Assembly: GCA_037975125.1 (NCBI GenBank)
Contig: CM075857.1
Span: forward strand, 68,031,899-68,095,898
DNA length: 64,000 nt
Reading direction: 5' to 3'
Source of the DNA: Latrodectus hesperus
Taxonomy: Eukaryota > Arthropoda > Arachnida > Araneae > Theridiidae
Below the pieces are notes generated by a model, which saw nothing but the letters and a program-made list of their open reading frames with translations, searched no databases and was not told the DNA's origin. A program made the position numbers and the translations under genes. Positions within the stretch are counted from its first letter, which is position 1; every line of letters starts with the position of its first letter. Below are positions 32,801 through 43,988 of the stretch, one piece after another.

Positions 32801-34429
32801 CAATTTAGATTTTTATATCGTAGAATAGAAAAACTATGTCAAATTTATTCTGACATAAAACTTTGAAATGTCAGAAAAGGAATGATATTTCATTGTCTGT
32901 TTTAACTAGAAATATTGGCCACTTTTTGCTACCATTTTGTCAATTTTTATCCGAACTGACTTCCAGTAGTATCTTTTCTTGGAAATAATTCCATTGTTTT
33001 GGAGTGCCATTATTAACATTCCAAAAATATTTACTATTTTTCCTTGAAGTTGCCTTTATTCAAGTTTGGCCAACAACAGAAACATTTTTCCGTCTAACTT
33101 TCTTGCTCGATTAATCTTATTTATAATTTTCTCTGTTTAAAAAAGGGAATTTTAAAATTGAAGCAAGAAATAGCTTCAGTAGAGTGTTATTTCTTTATGT
33201 TATTCCTTTATTAGATTCTTGTTGCCATGAATTTGTATATGCTTAGAAAATGTTTTTCTGTTTAATATTTCACTTAAAAATTATGCACGTTTCATGTAAG
33301 AAAATTTGCCAAAATTTAATTAATAAATGCTTAAACAAAATCGGTGTAAGTTTTCTTAAACTTTTGCTTATTGTATTTTCTGCCAAATATAAATATTTAA
33401 TGCTATATAATTTATAATTAACTCCGTGATAATATTATAAGACATTATCAGAAATGGTATGAAGTCACATTCATATATTTATTTTAAAATATTTAAAACA
33501 TAAAATTCAGTTAAACTTTATAATCAAGACTATTTATTCTTTTATTTTTTAACTACACAGAAAATTAACGATTTTTTTTTGTTTAAATTTTTTTCCCTTG
33601 CTAACAGGTCAAGCTACTTTTCATAATTTATAAAATATTCGAAGATGATTATAGATAAGAAATTAATATTTTCCTTAAAAGAACAAATTTTTTCCAAGGA
33701 ATTTATATCAGGCATTTAATAGATTTCTCCAATTAGTTACAATATTCTTTTTATTCAAATAAGTCAATAAAGTATCTTTTGAATGTGAAGAAAAATAATA
33801 ACTTTTTATTTGTTATTCAAAGAATTAATGTAAATTACTTAACATACCTAATAATTTTTAACTATTTTGATGTTAAACTTTGAAGTATAAATTCTGAAGT
33901 TTAAGAGAATGAGTTTAACAGTTAATATTTCAAAATATATATTTTTTAAAGTGCTGTTTCCATAAAGTATCTATTATATTTCATATTTATATGCAAAAAC
34001 ACGTTCAAAATATAACTACGATTAGAAATTTAAAGTTAAATTTAATACAATAAAAGTTAAAAAGAGATATAATTCTGTGTCTTTAAAACTCCATAATTAG
34101 TAAATTTGGGTTTCTGCTGTTTCAAAAAGATTTCTCTTGCTTCAATCAAAATACATGTCAATAAATTTAAATGTAAGCCTTTTCTTTGTTTAAGAAAAAG
34201 ATAAAGTAATTTTTGATTTCATGCAAAATATTTTTAGTTTTTAAATGTTTTGTTTATAATTTTATGATGCATTTCTTAGGATTTTTTACACATGATTTTT
34301 TACTTATGTTTATGTTACTTTATTAAAATATTTCCTTTGAATATCTAATTTTAGCTATTTAATATTTTATAATAACTGGACATCCAACCAAAGATAAAAA
34401 AATCATTTTATTCAGTCTAGTTAAATCCC
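32801..34429. other. AT-rich stretch, nothing recognised
   Basis: No feature seen. Confidence 0.5.
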
Positions 34430-35075
34430 AGTAGTTAATTGTGAAAAATACAGAACTTCACTATCTCTATTATATTATTAATACTTGCTATGAACTTTTC
34501 AATGCAAGTATTCATAATAGACTCTTTACATCTCTTAATATGACCGACTGGGTTCCTGGCTTAAACAATTTGCCCAGAAAATCATCAATAAAATTCTTCC
34601 AAATGACAACAAAATCTATATAAATGGCAGCAAAATAGGTTTATGGGCAGGCAGTGGAATATATGATGAAGTACCTCAAAAATACACTTTAATTCAAATA
34701 ATTCAGAATTCTGTTCTATGTTTCCTAGTTAACTAATTGCAAGAGAGTCATGAGTGAAAGCAACTACGAAGAGTTTTAACTGGTATAAAGGTAAAAGACC
34801 AGGAATTTCCCTAAATCTCTTTTGTGACATGTGTCCCAACACATGTCTTTTCTGAATTGTCACTGGGCACGTGAAAGGTCTCATATATTCTGGAGGTAAC
34901 AAGAATTTTCCTCTTTCCCCCAAATGACTTCAAGAAGGCATAACTTCAGCGCATCTTGGATTGGACTCGGAGGATATTCAGAATTGTTCACTTCTTGTAT
35001 CGGAGTTCATTAACGCCAACGGATTCATTGATCTGATTAGACAGATTAAGAGCAAAGATTAGAAATACAACAATA
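34430..35075 (+). pseudogene. LINE pol C-terminal relic (RNase H to end)
   Basis: Near 34614 the plus strand reads IYINGSKIGLWAGSGIYDE, a match to the RNase H start (family form YTDGSK) with the catalytic Asp changed to Asn. Near 34950-35060 it reads LDSEDIQNCSLLVSEFINAN then GFIDLIRQIKSKD and a stop, the closing segment of a LINE pol. Frame changes and stops separate the two. The same closing segment recurs at 36940-37020, so both belong to one family. Orientation plus. Confidence 0.5.
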
Positions 35076-36680
35076 ATAGCATTTTATGAAATTAGTTGTT
35101 AAACATTTTATACCAACAACAAGGAAAATGGTATTGAGAAACATAATTAATAGGAATTTACTCTGAAATCTTTACTTTTAATATCAATTTATTCCTATCA
35201 ATGTAAACATTATCAGGTGTATTTTGCAATGAAAATGAAGCCTTTATCTAGATTTAAAAAGCAGTTTCTAATCCATGTGTGTGTGATGGAATGTATGTAT
35301 ACTTTCGTTTTTCGTTTATTTCAGTAATTTTTGAATGCATACATTTACTTTCGATATAAAGTGCTTTTGAATCAAATTCAGATTAATACTACAGACAATA
35401 GTTTATCAAACTTTATAATACGTGTACAAATAGCGATGATACATGTCTCCTTTTCATATTTTGAGAGAGAGAGAGAGAATTTACTAGAAATTCCTTTCTT
35501 CCATGATTTACAAAATTAAAAAAAATTCAAAGAAATATAAGTCATTGCTATAAATAATCCTGTAGAAAGTTTAAATGGAATATCAAAATTCCACTCCAAA
35601 TAATTTTTCCAAATTTTATGCTTAATTATATTCCCACGATTATGAGACGATTGCAGTATTATTACGGAAAAACATTATTTAACCTGTTTACAAAATCCAA
35701 ATTAGTACAATTTTAAGTGAAATAAAAGTCTTTAAGAAAAATAATGATTATAATCTGAAAATTAGGATATATTAAAATAATCACGGACAATTTAACTTTA
35801 CGTCAATACTTAAGTATTTGTAAGAGCACCATATTTGCAGTACTTAATTTATATTCACTTTAAATAACACGATTATTTTCTTTACAATCAAAAAATATTT
35901 TTAGTCAAAGATTAGAAAAACTTGACATATTCTTAAAAAGTACGATTCTCTTTTTTGATAAGACAATGTTTATATACATATTTGTTCCTTTTATATATCC
36001 CATTTTTGATCTTTATGGTTGCTCAGCTAAATACCATTATATATATTTCTATTTTGTTTAAAATGGGGACATCTCTTGTTTACCTATGTGTATAGGTATG
36101 ATTTTACAAAGAAGCTCTCTTCTTCCTTAACCATCTTTGTTTTTACATACCTGTAATTTTTATTAACAAAAAGAAAAAAGTACAAACAATATTTTGTGAA
36201 AGTTGTAATGTCGGCTGTCTTTCGGACTAGAAAAAGTTTCTCAAAACTTTCTAAAAGATATACAGAAAATTTTATTTTCAAAATAATGATTTGAATTATT
36301 GTCATGAAATAGAAAATAACTCTATGGAAAGGAAACTCGATATTCCATTTCAAACAAAACTTCAATTTAGTTTAATATTTTTAGAACTATATAACTCCCA
36401 ATATTAAACTTTAACAGTTTAAAATTTTGTTAGCTTTCACACTGTTCTAACAAATAAATTTCTTTTTTGTGCAGTAAAATCGTTCACCATCTAGATTTCA
36501 ACAAAAATTTTATTTAAATATAAAAACTACACTTGTTAATCGTATTTAATGACGGGGTGCCCCTTATGTGTGCCTATATTTATTTACATATAAACACCTG
36601 CTAATTTTTGTGTATCTACCGTTATGAAATAAAAATGCTTGATTTTAAAGTACATAAAATGATGGGTACAAATGATATTT
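35076..36680. other. AT-rich stretch with a short (GA)n
   Basis: (GA)8 at 35463-35478. Nothing else seen. Confidence 0.5.
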
Positions 36681-37060
36681 TTTGAAAACACCATTAGTAT
36701 TTGCACTTAATTTACTCTTATTAGGGTCACGCATGGTGAGGAGGTCACGTTATCATTCGCAGCTAACGCTCCTAAATATTGAGCTAAGACAGATTTCTAC
36801 CTTATGGTTCTCTGACCAAAAAAAAAACGTGTTTTACTCCTATGATCTAACATATTCCGGCGGTTGCAAGAGGTTTCATTTTTGCCTTAAATGCCGGTAA
36901 GAACAGACATCATATCAATACATCTTGGACTGTGTTAGACTGAACTGGAAGGATATCCTTAATCGTCCACTTCTTGTATCGGACTTCACTATTGTCAACG
37001 GTTTCATTGATCTGGTCTGACTCCACCAGAGCAAATGGGAAATTGGAATCAACAACACTT
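36681..37060 (+). pseudogene. LINE pol C-terminal relic, second copy of the family
   Basis: A frame from 36682 ends in GGCKRFHFCLKC, a Cys-rich finger-like block. After a stop it continues YILDCVRLNWKDILNRPLLV then SDFTIVNGFIDLV and a stop near 37020. ILDC and PLLVxDFxxVNGFIDLV match the closing part of the 35.0 kb relic at most positions. The first His of the finger appears as Tyr. Severely 5' truncated. Confidence 0.5.
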
Positions 37061-38115
37061 ATTTGATATAAATATCATATGACATTTTCCCTTCTTTTCT
37101 TAGCCATTAAAAGATAAATTAAAAAATCAATGACTGATATGCTGTATTTTCATTACCTAATTCTTTACTTCTAAGGAACTCTTTTAAATAGTTTATTCAA
37201 ATGATAGTTATTTTGAATGAAGAACATTTGTAAAAGTAGCATAAAAAGACTGAAGTTGATTGAAGAAACATCCATATTTCTGCAAATAATAACGATGCAG
37301 ATTTCTATCATTAGTAATTAAATAGATATAATTAACTCTTCTTAATCACTAATTTAAGGATATTGTTTTCATATACTGTTAATCTAGAACTTAAAATACT
37401 GTTATTGAATTTTATTATATTATGCTATATGATTTATGACTGCAATAAATGTTCTATGAAGCTATGTTTATTAATAAAATTTTCTTTTCGTTTATTGGTG
37501 ATAAAACAGCTATGTATTGAAAATAATTTTATTTCAATTTTGATTAGTTTTAAAAAAGGCTTTTGAAGCTAGGACAAAATACATTCAATTTTAAACATGT
37601 ATTTAATATAAGGATTATAAGAAGTTAGTAGAAAAATAGATTATTCAATTACTAAAGTAGCTTTAAGAATGTTCAATAACTGATACCTATGTTTTACTTT
37701 AATTTAACTTTATCGTCTTGATAAACCTATTTTCAATATTTTAAAGCACATTCTTGGATTTAAAAAAACTTTAAATCAATAAACCAATAAATTTTACTTC
37801 ATGAATAAAAAAGATACGAAAATAAAATTAATTTCACTCCGATGTAAAGTTACAATTAATTCTTACAAGGAAACTCAATAAGTAGCTCGCCCTACCAAAA
37901 GATATTGATGACGCATTTAATAATTTAATATCTTAAATATTAGGCGATATCAACATAACTATAAATTTTAACTTTAAAAAGTTCTTTATCAAAATTTGTT
38001 ATTATAAATATGAATGTGATTTTTTTTATAATTGAATCTAAATATATTTCCATAAGGAAATCCGTAAAATAAATCTTTACAGAGTTTCAAAATCAAATCT
38101 AGGGATAAAAATACC
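37061..38115. other. AT-rich stretch, nothing recognised
   Basis: No feature seen. Confidence 0.5.
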
Positions 38116-38188
38116 AGTAACGATAATTATATAACAGTAAGTACTCATTTTTTAGATGAGTACATACTGCTATATCATAATCGTTACT
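38116..38188. repeat. 33-bp hairpin with 7-base loop
   Basis: Arms 38116-38148 (beginning AGTAACGATAATTATATA) and 38156-38188 are complementary with four mismatches. Loop TTTTTAG. Confidence 0.9.
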
Positions 38189-40735
38189 TTCTACTGTTTA
38201 TGTAATAGATAAATGCTCTAATTTTAGTGTTTAACTAGTGTTTTTCTAGACTTTTTACAATCTTAAAAATCATATTGAAGTTTTCGCTACGATTATAAAA
38301 ATAATTCCAATTATTTAATGATATTCAAATAACTCCCTCCCCCCCTGAAAAACCAGATTTTACATACATGCTTTACAATTATAGACCATATAACCTTTTA
38401 TAAAATCAGAATACTCTTTTCCACACAGCAATTTAATTACATCTAACATTTAATTACATCTATTTTAAATTTCTTCATCATTTTATATCAATCTTTGAAC
38501 AGTGTTTAGGATATTATTTTGCCTAAAAAAATATGTATTTATTTTATTTTTATAAGCACTACGTGAATTTCATGACACAATATGTCTCATGTTATGAATT
38601 TAATAGTTTTTACTCATTGGTATTGTTATGGAACGAAGAAAAACACACATTGCACTCGTTAATTTTGTTGCAGTGATAACCATAACTAACTTCTTATGTT
38701 TGCAAGACATAAGCTACATGGAATAGTTATGATAAAATTTGTAATTGGTTCTAAAATAAAAACACATTTGAATAGTGTATTTTTCATGTAACGAAGAGTG
38801 AATTTTTCTTTCACTTGTGATAACATTCATATCTGCTGGAAATTACTATTTCAGTTTTGTTCCTATTTCATAGATAAATACTGAAAATAGATATATGTAA
38901 GCACACGTTAGACTCATAATGTTTAAACACAATATTTTTTAAGGGATTGTCATAAATACCAAGAAAAAATATCAGCTGAAATAAGAAAATATAGATGTTT
39001 TCATATAACTCATTAAGTGATAATTACTCTTAAATTATGAGCTTTCAATAAAAATAATGTGTAAAGACCAAATTTTTCTAAAATTTAAATGTAATTATGA
39101 TTTAAAATGGATATTTAAAAATAAAATTATTAATAACATTTATTAAAGAGTTTATATTCCTTTAATAATTAAATATTAATTATAATTATAATTAATATTA
39201 TAATTATAGTATTAATTAATATAAGATTCCTTAAGGAAGCTTATTGCGAAAATAAATAATTTGACATAATTATAAGCTAACATTTTGGAAATGGTTTAAT
39301 TTATGTCATATTAATATCATTTTGGTAACAACATTAATACTTAATTTATGATGAATGAAGAAGATTAAAAGATATGGCTCACAAATAATTGTTTCAAAAT
39401 ATCATTAAAATTACAAATGTTCTAATTACAATCCATTCCTTGTATAGTGCTATCATGCCGTACTTAGTGAATAAATTTTAAATTTTAAAAATTTCCTAGC
39501 TAAAATTGTTATATAGCCTGCTCTGAAAATTTCTAATAAGAAGTGAAAGTTAGAATTTTTAACTCAAACTATTCGTTTTGTTTCCTTGAATAAATAAGCA
39601 CTATCACCCTCTTATTCAATAAAATAAAAAGCAGTTTTTATAGCAATGAAATAAAATTCTTATAAGAGGCTATGCAATAGAAACTCTTATGTATTTGAAA
39701 AGAGATAAAAACCTTGCCTTAAAATTGTATTTTACACAAAGGTAACATAACTGAGATTTTTTACGCGTAACTAAAATTTTATCTTATTTATTAAGAAACT
39801 GAAGTATAAAATTTAATACAGTCCAAAAGTGAAAGGTTTTGTTAGTATATTCATCTTAAAAATTGCCTTCTACAACAGATGTTTTGCGTTGAATGTGAAT
39901 TAATTCTATTTAATGCACATTTAATAAATGTATTCCTGCATATATTTTTAAAGAAATAAAAGGTAAGCTACAATGTAAGATGTAAAAATAAATTACTCTT
40001 CGTAAACATTCTAATTTTCATATTCATAAGAATTACTATAATTTTTCGATATTCTGCCTGAATTAGTAATAACAATCATACTCAAAATGAAACGTGTATT
40101 TTAAAAACAAAATGCTTTAGTTACCTTTACATCATGATTAAATTATAACTGGATAAGAGCACCAATATCAAAATATTAACACATTATTTAACTCTAATAA
40201 ATGATTCTCATATAAAAATCTTTTTTTCTAAATAAAATTAATTTCTTACTTCGGTATTGAATCTGTTGTCATATTTTATGACACTAAATAATAATAAATA
40301 CTGATACACACTTAAATAATTGAGGATATAATAGCACATGGTAATGCAGAATACAAAAATATAATTTAACCTCTAGCAATACAGTTTTAATAATTATCAT
40401 GATTAAAATGTCTGACCAAAATTGTTATATACACAATATAGAAAATGGTATAGCTTATTTTGAAAAAGTACAGAAGAATTAAGTTAGGATAAATATTTAA
40501 TCAAGATGTATTTTAAGTAATAATTAATTTGTTTTAATTTTCTTTTGTTAATTATGGCAATTTTCTTCTCAGTACTAGCATAATAATGATAATAAGATAT
40601 TAATTTCAAAAATAAAAGATTCTGTTAAATATTTTTATTTTAAATGTTGATTTTGTTAAATACTTTTGGAATTACTCATCATTAAACATAACATAACTTA
40701 GTACCAAATGGAAACTTTCATCTCACATGGCAAAG
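38189..40735. other. AT-rich stretch, nothing recognised
   Basis: Contains a C8 run near 38340 and a dense TTAATTATAATTA patch (39170-39230). No gene or element recognised. Confidence 0.5.
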
Positions 40736-40758
40736 GAATATATATATATGTGTGTGTG

Positions 40759-41045
40759 TGTAGTGTTAGGATACTCTTCATTCTCTTCACATGATGGCGC
40801 TGTTGTCATTAGAAGAGAGGAGAGGAGGGAGTCCAATCTGGCGGGAAGAATTGTCTTTGACCAGCGAACGAAGAGGTTTAGCTGGCTCTCCTTGGGTGTT
40901 TGTTCTGTCGGCCATGTAGGGCCATAATCAGATTTCTATTAATTATAATTTTAATATACAATACTATTAATTATTAATTTTAAGTTTTAAATAAATGTTT
41001 ATTTTTGTTCGTTTGTGTGCTTTCTTCTACAGAACAGACACTACT
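40759..41045 (+). repeat. 5' LTR
   Basis: Matches the 3' LTR along its length with about 20-25 differences. It begins TGTAGTGTTAGGATA and ends AGACACTACT; the 3' copy ends in ACACTACA, so the terminal inverted repeat is TGTAGTGT/ACACTACA with one change here. AATAAA at 40990-40995 is the likely polyadenylation signal. A (TG)n run (40750-40758) joins directly to the LTR start and may be an expansion of its terminal TG. Confidence 0.9.
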
Positions 41046-41046
41046 C

Positions 41047-41062
41047 TGGCGCAGTCGACAGG
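41047..41062 (+). other. Primer binding site (tRNA-Ser type)
   Basis: TGGCGCAGTCGACAGG begins two bases inside the 5' LTR end. TGGCGCAGTCG is the site complementary to the 3' end of tRNA-Ser used by insect elements such as 17.6 and 297. It would prime minus-strand DNA synthesis. Confidence 0.7.
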
Positions 41063-41116
41063 ATTACGAGATGACGTTTCTGACATAAACTGAAACGGAA
41101 CTGTGAATTTGCTTAT

Positions 41117-42335
41117 TTGACTGTTTGTGTTTTACAAGTAATTGAAAGGTCTTTTCTCACAAAAGGAAAGAAAGAAGATTTACGAACTATTGCGGTGGAA
41201 TTAGGCATTGAGAATGCTGCGAATCTAAAACTTTACGAACTAAAAAAATTTATAACAGAAAACGAAAACTACAACGAAGATTTCATTAAAGAATTCTTAA
41301 ATTCGTTGATAGAAGAACGAAAAAGAAACGAAGAAATTGAAGAGCGGAAAAGATAGGAAGAAATTGAAGAACGAAAAAGAAATGAAATTGAAGAGTGGAA
41401 AAGATTGCAAGAAATTGAAGAACGAAAATGGAATATGGAAATGGAAAAACGAAAACAAGAAATGGAGTTCGAGCTTCAAAAACTAAGTTTAATGGGAAAG
41501 GAACGAACAGGAAAAGATAACTTACGAAATGCTGGTAATGATTTTCATTTTAATTCGAAATTAGATTTAAAAGATATTTTACAGAAGTTTGATCCCAAAA
41601 CAAATGATATAAGTTTATATCTTGTCCTCTTCGAAAGACAAACTAAAAGAATTGAAATTAAAAAAGAACTTTGGGTTACGCATTTAATCGGATTATTGCC
41701 GTATGATGTTGTACAAATTACAGCAAGAGAAGAGGAAGAAGTCACCGAGGATTACGACAAAGTAAAAAGTTTACTTCTCAAAAGGTATAAAATGACCCCG
41801 TAAAATTTAGACAGATTTTCACGAAGCACCATAAGAAACTAGAAATAAACTGGTGAGATTTAGCTTATGAACTGAAAAATTATTTCTTAGAGTGGATCAG
41901 TGGACTTGTAATACGAACATTTGAAGAGCTATGTGATCTAATAATAACCGATCAAATAAAACGCAAAGTTCCATAGAAATTAACGAATATTTTATTGATG
42001 TTTGGTCAAATTTTAAAACTCCAGAAGAAATAACAAGTAAATTGGATGATTATGAAAATGTCAGAATAAATACTAGTGTCAAACCGAAAGAATTTCCTCG
42101 CAAAGAATACTTCAAGAGATATAATTCTAACGAACAAGAACAAAAATATTCGGCAGAGTCAAAACATATTCCTCCGTTTGTTAGACAATAAAAATTTAAA
42201 AATTTTCGGAAAGAAGAAAATTTTAAAAAAAGAACTGGTAAAGAATGTTATATTTGTGGAGATTCACATTTTGCGAGAGAATGTCCAAAAAGATTTAAAG
42301 CAAATAATAAGAAAAGCGACGTTCTAACAACAGAA
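41117..42335 (+). pseudogene. gag (capsid and nucleocapsid) with broken frame
   Basis: Encodes the particle protein. The N-terminal part (41117-41356) reads GKKEDLRTIAVELGIENAAN, a helical segment usual at the start of gag in arthropod gypsy-type elements. Charged EEIEERKR repeats follow (41309-41455), likely coiled coil, interrupted by an in-frame TAG near 41354. The same frame resumes to 41803 with KFDPKTNDISLYLVLFER and WVTHLIGLLPYDV, the capsid N-terminal lobe. After a stop and frame change it continues as ELKNYFLEWI and FEELCDLIITDQIKRKVP, a SCAN-like C-terminal lobe. A zinc knuckle lies at 42246-42284 (CYICGDSHFAREC), spaced Cys-x2-Cys-x3-His-x4-Cys, one residue shorter than the usual form. 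No ATG is seen at the expected start. Confidence 0.8.
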
Positions 42336-42392
42336 ATTCGCTCCCAATTATTAAAAGAAAAAAGAACGGAAATTGAAATAAATCCTCTTTAA

Positions 42393-42720
42393 TATGTGGA
42401 TATTTACGTGGATAATACTCCAGTGAAAGCTCTCGTAGACTCTGGATGCCAACTTCCAGTTATAAATAATGACTTTATTCCAAAATCAAAAACAGAAAAA
42501 GGAAGAGTTATTTTAATCAGTGTTTTTGGAGAGAAGATAGAAGCCGAGTGCTGAGTGCTGAGCTTTCAAGTAGCGTTAAAAACGGAAAATAATAAAATGT
42601 TCTCGAAACCCATCGAAATAATTGCAGCTGTTACAAATAAAATCCAAGGGCAATGTATAATACCAACGAAAGTTTTTTATTTATTGGCTAGAGGAAAACA
42701 AGAAGTCTGCCGCCTGCTTT
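42393..42720 (+). pseudogene. Aspartic protease domain
   Basis: KALVDSGCQLPVI carries the catalytic Asp-Ser-Gly of retroviral-type proteases (Asp codon at 42438-42440), preceded by the strand YVDIYVDNTPV. The domain would cut the gag-pol polyprotein. It is in the same frame as the zinc knuckle upstream, separated only by a TAA at 42390-42392, so gag and pol may have been one frame. A second stop near 42552 lies in a short duplicated stretch (GAGTGCTGAGTGCTGAG) and may come from slippage. The frame then runs to 42743 with MFSKPIEIIAAVTNKI, fitting the protease C-terminal part. Confidence 0.75.
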
Positions 42721-42723
42721 GTT

Positions 42724-43193
42724 TTGGCGTCGCAAGAAGTTGAATATCATAATGAAACTGCTGAATCATCACACGCCGAAAATATGTGTGAGGTTCTCTG
42801 TTCAAATAACGCCATGAATCCGGGTTTTTCTGATTATGTGGAAGTGCTGAAAGCCGAAACAAATTGTAAATTGAGTCAATCATTACAATTTAAAAAAGAA
42901 CAACAAGAATGCGCCTCTTTGGATGAAGTGAGATCTTCTTTATCACATGCCAAAGGTAAATATTTTGATTTTGATGGCATTTTATTCCACAAAGATAAAG
43001 TTTGTGATGAAACTGTAAATCAGTTAATTTTATCGAAATGTCACCGTCAGAAAGTTACGGATTTGGCTCATAAATCTGTTTTTGGAAGTCATATGGAATT
43101 AAAGAAAACAAACGAGAGAATTAGATATAGTTTTTACTGGCCGAATATGTCAAATGATATTTTAATTTTCTGCAAATCATGTAAAGAATGCCA
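42724..43193 (+). pseudogene. Integrase N-terminal HHCC zinc-binding domain
   Basis: The frame from 42724 first crosses a linker, then reads FDFDGILFHKDKV and LSKCHRQKVTDLAHKSVFGS, with the two His of the HHCC finger in AHKSVFGSH. RIRYSFYWPNM follows, a hallmark of Ty3/gypsy integrases, then FCKSCKEC, the Cys pair. The frame is cut at 43193 by the nested solo LTR. It lies in a different frame from the protease (change near 42700-42724). That this domain precedes RT by about 1.7 kb is the key to the unusual pol order. Confidence 0.85.
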
Positions 43194-43498
43194 TGTGGAA
43201 AATATCAATCCGCAGCAACCCACTTGGTCCTGCCTGAACGCCAGAGGGCGTTCTTTGCAACTTGTATTTTGTATTTGTTATATAGTTTTTTAGTCGCACT
43301 TTTGTTTTTGCTTGCTTTGGTAGGAGAACTATGTTTCTCAGCTCGGGTCGATTTAATCGGTCAAAAGTATTTGTTATTTTTATCTGTTATTAAATATTTG
43401 TTCCTTTTTCAATTGCGTATTTATTTAGTATAACATCTGCAGTGCCTTTACCGGATCTATTTAGTTATTAGTTCGATATATATAATATATTTTTTTCA
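43194..43498. mobile_element. Nested solo LTR with 5-bp target duplication
   Basis: A 305-bp insert starting TGTGGAAAATATC and ending TTTTTTCA (canonical TG...CA), bordered on both sides by TGCCA (43189-43193 and 43499-43503). Removing the insert and one TGCCA (310 bases) places the integrase finger frame (from 42724) and the integrase core frame (to 43954) in the same register. It has no coding capacity and no inverted ends, which fits a solo LTR left by recombination between LTRs of another element. It contains a small GC-rich hairpin (GAACGCC AGAG GGCGTTC, 43236-43253). Orientation and family unknown. Confidence 0.8.
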
Positions 43499-43503
43499 TG
43501 CCA

Positions 43504-43954
43504 ATTACAGTCTCCTGAGAAATCTTCCGATAAAACTCCGATTTCTCCAGTGCTTAGACCAGACCTACCGTTTGAAGCTGCGAACGTGGATATTTTCTGG
43601 CCGATTGAGCTTTTGTCGGCACGTAAACACAAATATGTTTTAGTGCTGATGGATCAGCATTCGAGATGGCCAGAGGCTATTCCTTTACGTTCTCTAACAG
43701 CAAAGGCAACTTGTGATGCGCTATTGGAGATTTTTATGAGAACTGGTATTCCAAGTGTTATTGCCAGTGATCAAGGGACTAATTTTACTTCTAAATTAAC
43801 ACAAGAATTTATTAATCGCTTAGGATGTTCTCCCAGATTTTCAGTGCCAGCGTATGCTGCCAGCAATGTATTAATTGAAAGATATAATAAAGATATATAT
43901 TCTGTAGAGCTCTCTTCATCACGTCATACGATTAGACCCCAGCAATTGGGATAA
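43504..43954 (+). pseudogene. Integrase catalytic core (DD35E)
   Basis: After the solo LTR the frame gives TPISPVLRPDLPFEAANVDI with the first catalytic Asp, then YVLVLMDQHSRWPEAIPLRS, then VIASDQGTNFTS with the second Asp, and VLIERYNKDI with the Glu, 35 residues after the second Asp. These residues would catalyse strand transfer into host DNA. The usual Gly after the first Asp block is Trp (FWPI). The frame ends at 43954 after a frame change; the next frame picks up with FAYREVPNCTTG. Confidence 0.9.
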
Positions 43955-43988
43955 ATATATCCCTCATTTACTCTTTGCTTACAGAGAA

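Noticed and set aside
36084..36365. 93-codon minus-strand frame
   Set aside because: Phe, Lys and Ile-rich composition typical of AT-rich chance frames, with no motif.
43190..43510. Intron in the integrase gene (pyrimidine tract and CAG near 43509)
   Set aside because: The 5' side lacks a GT donor of consensus type at a position that keeps the frame, whereas the TG...CA ends and the exact 5-bp TGCCA duplication explain both the insertion and the frame.
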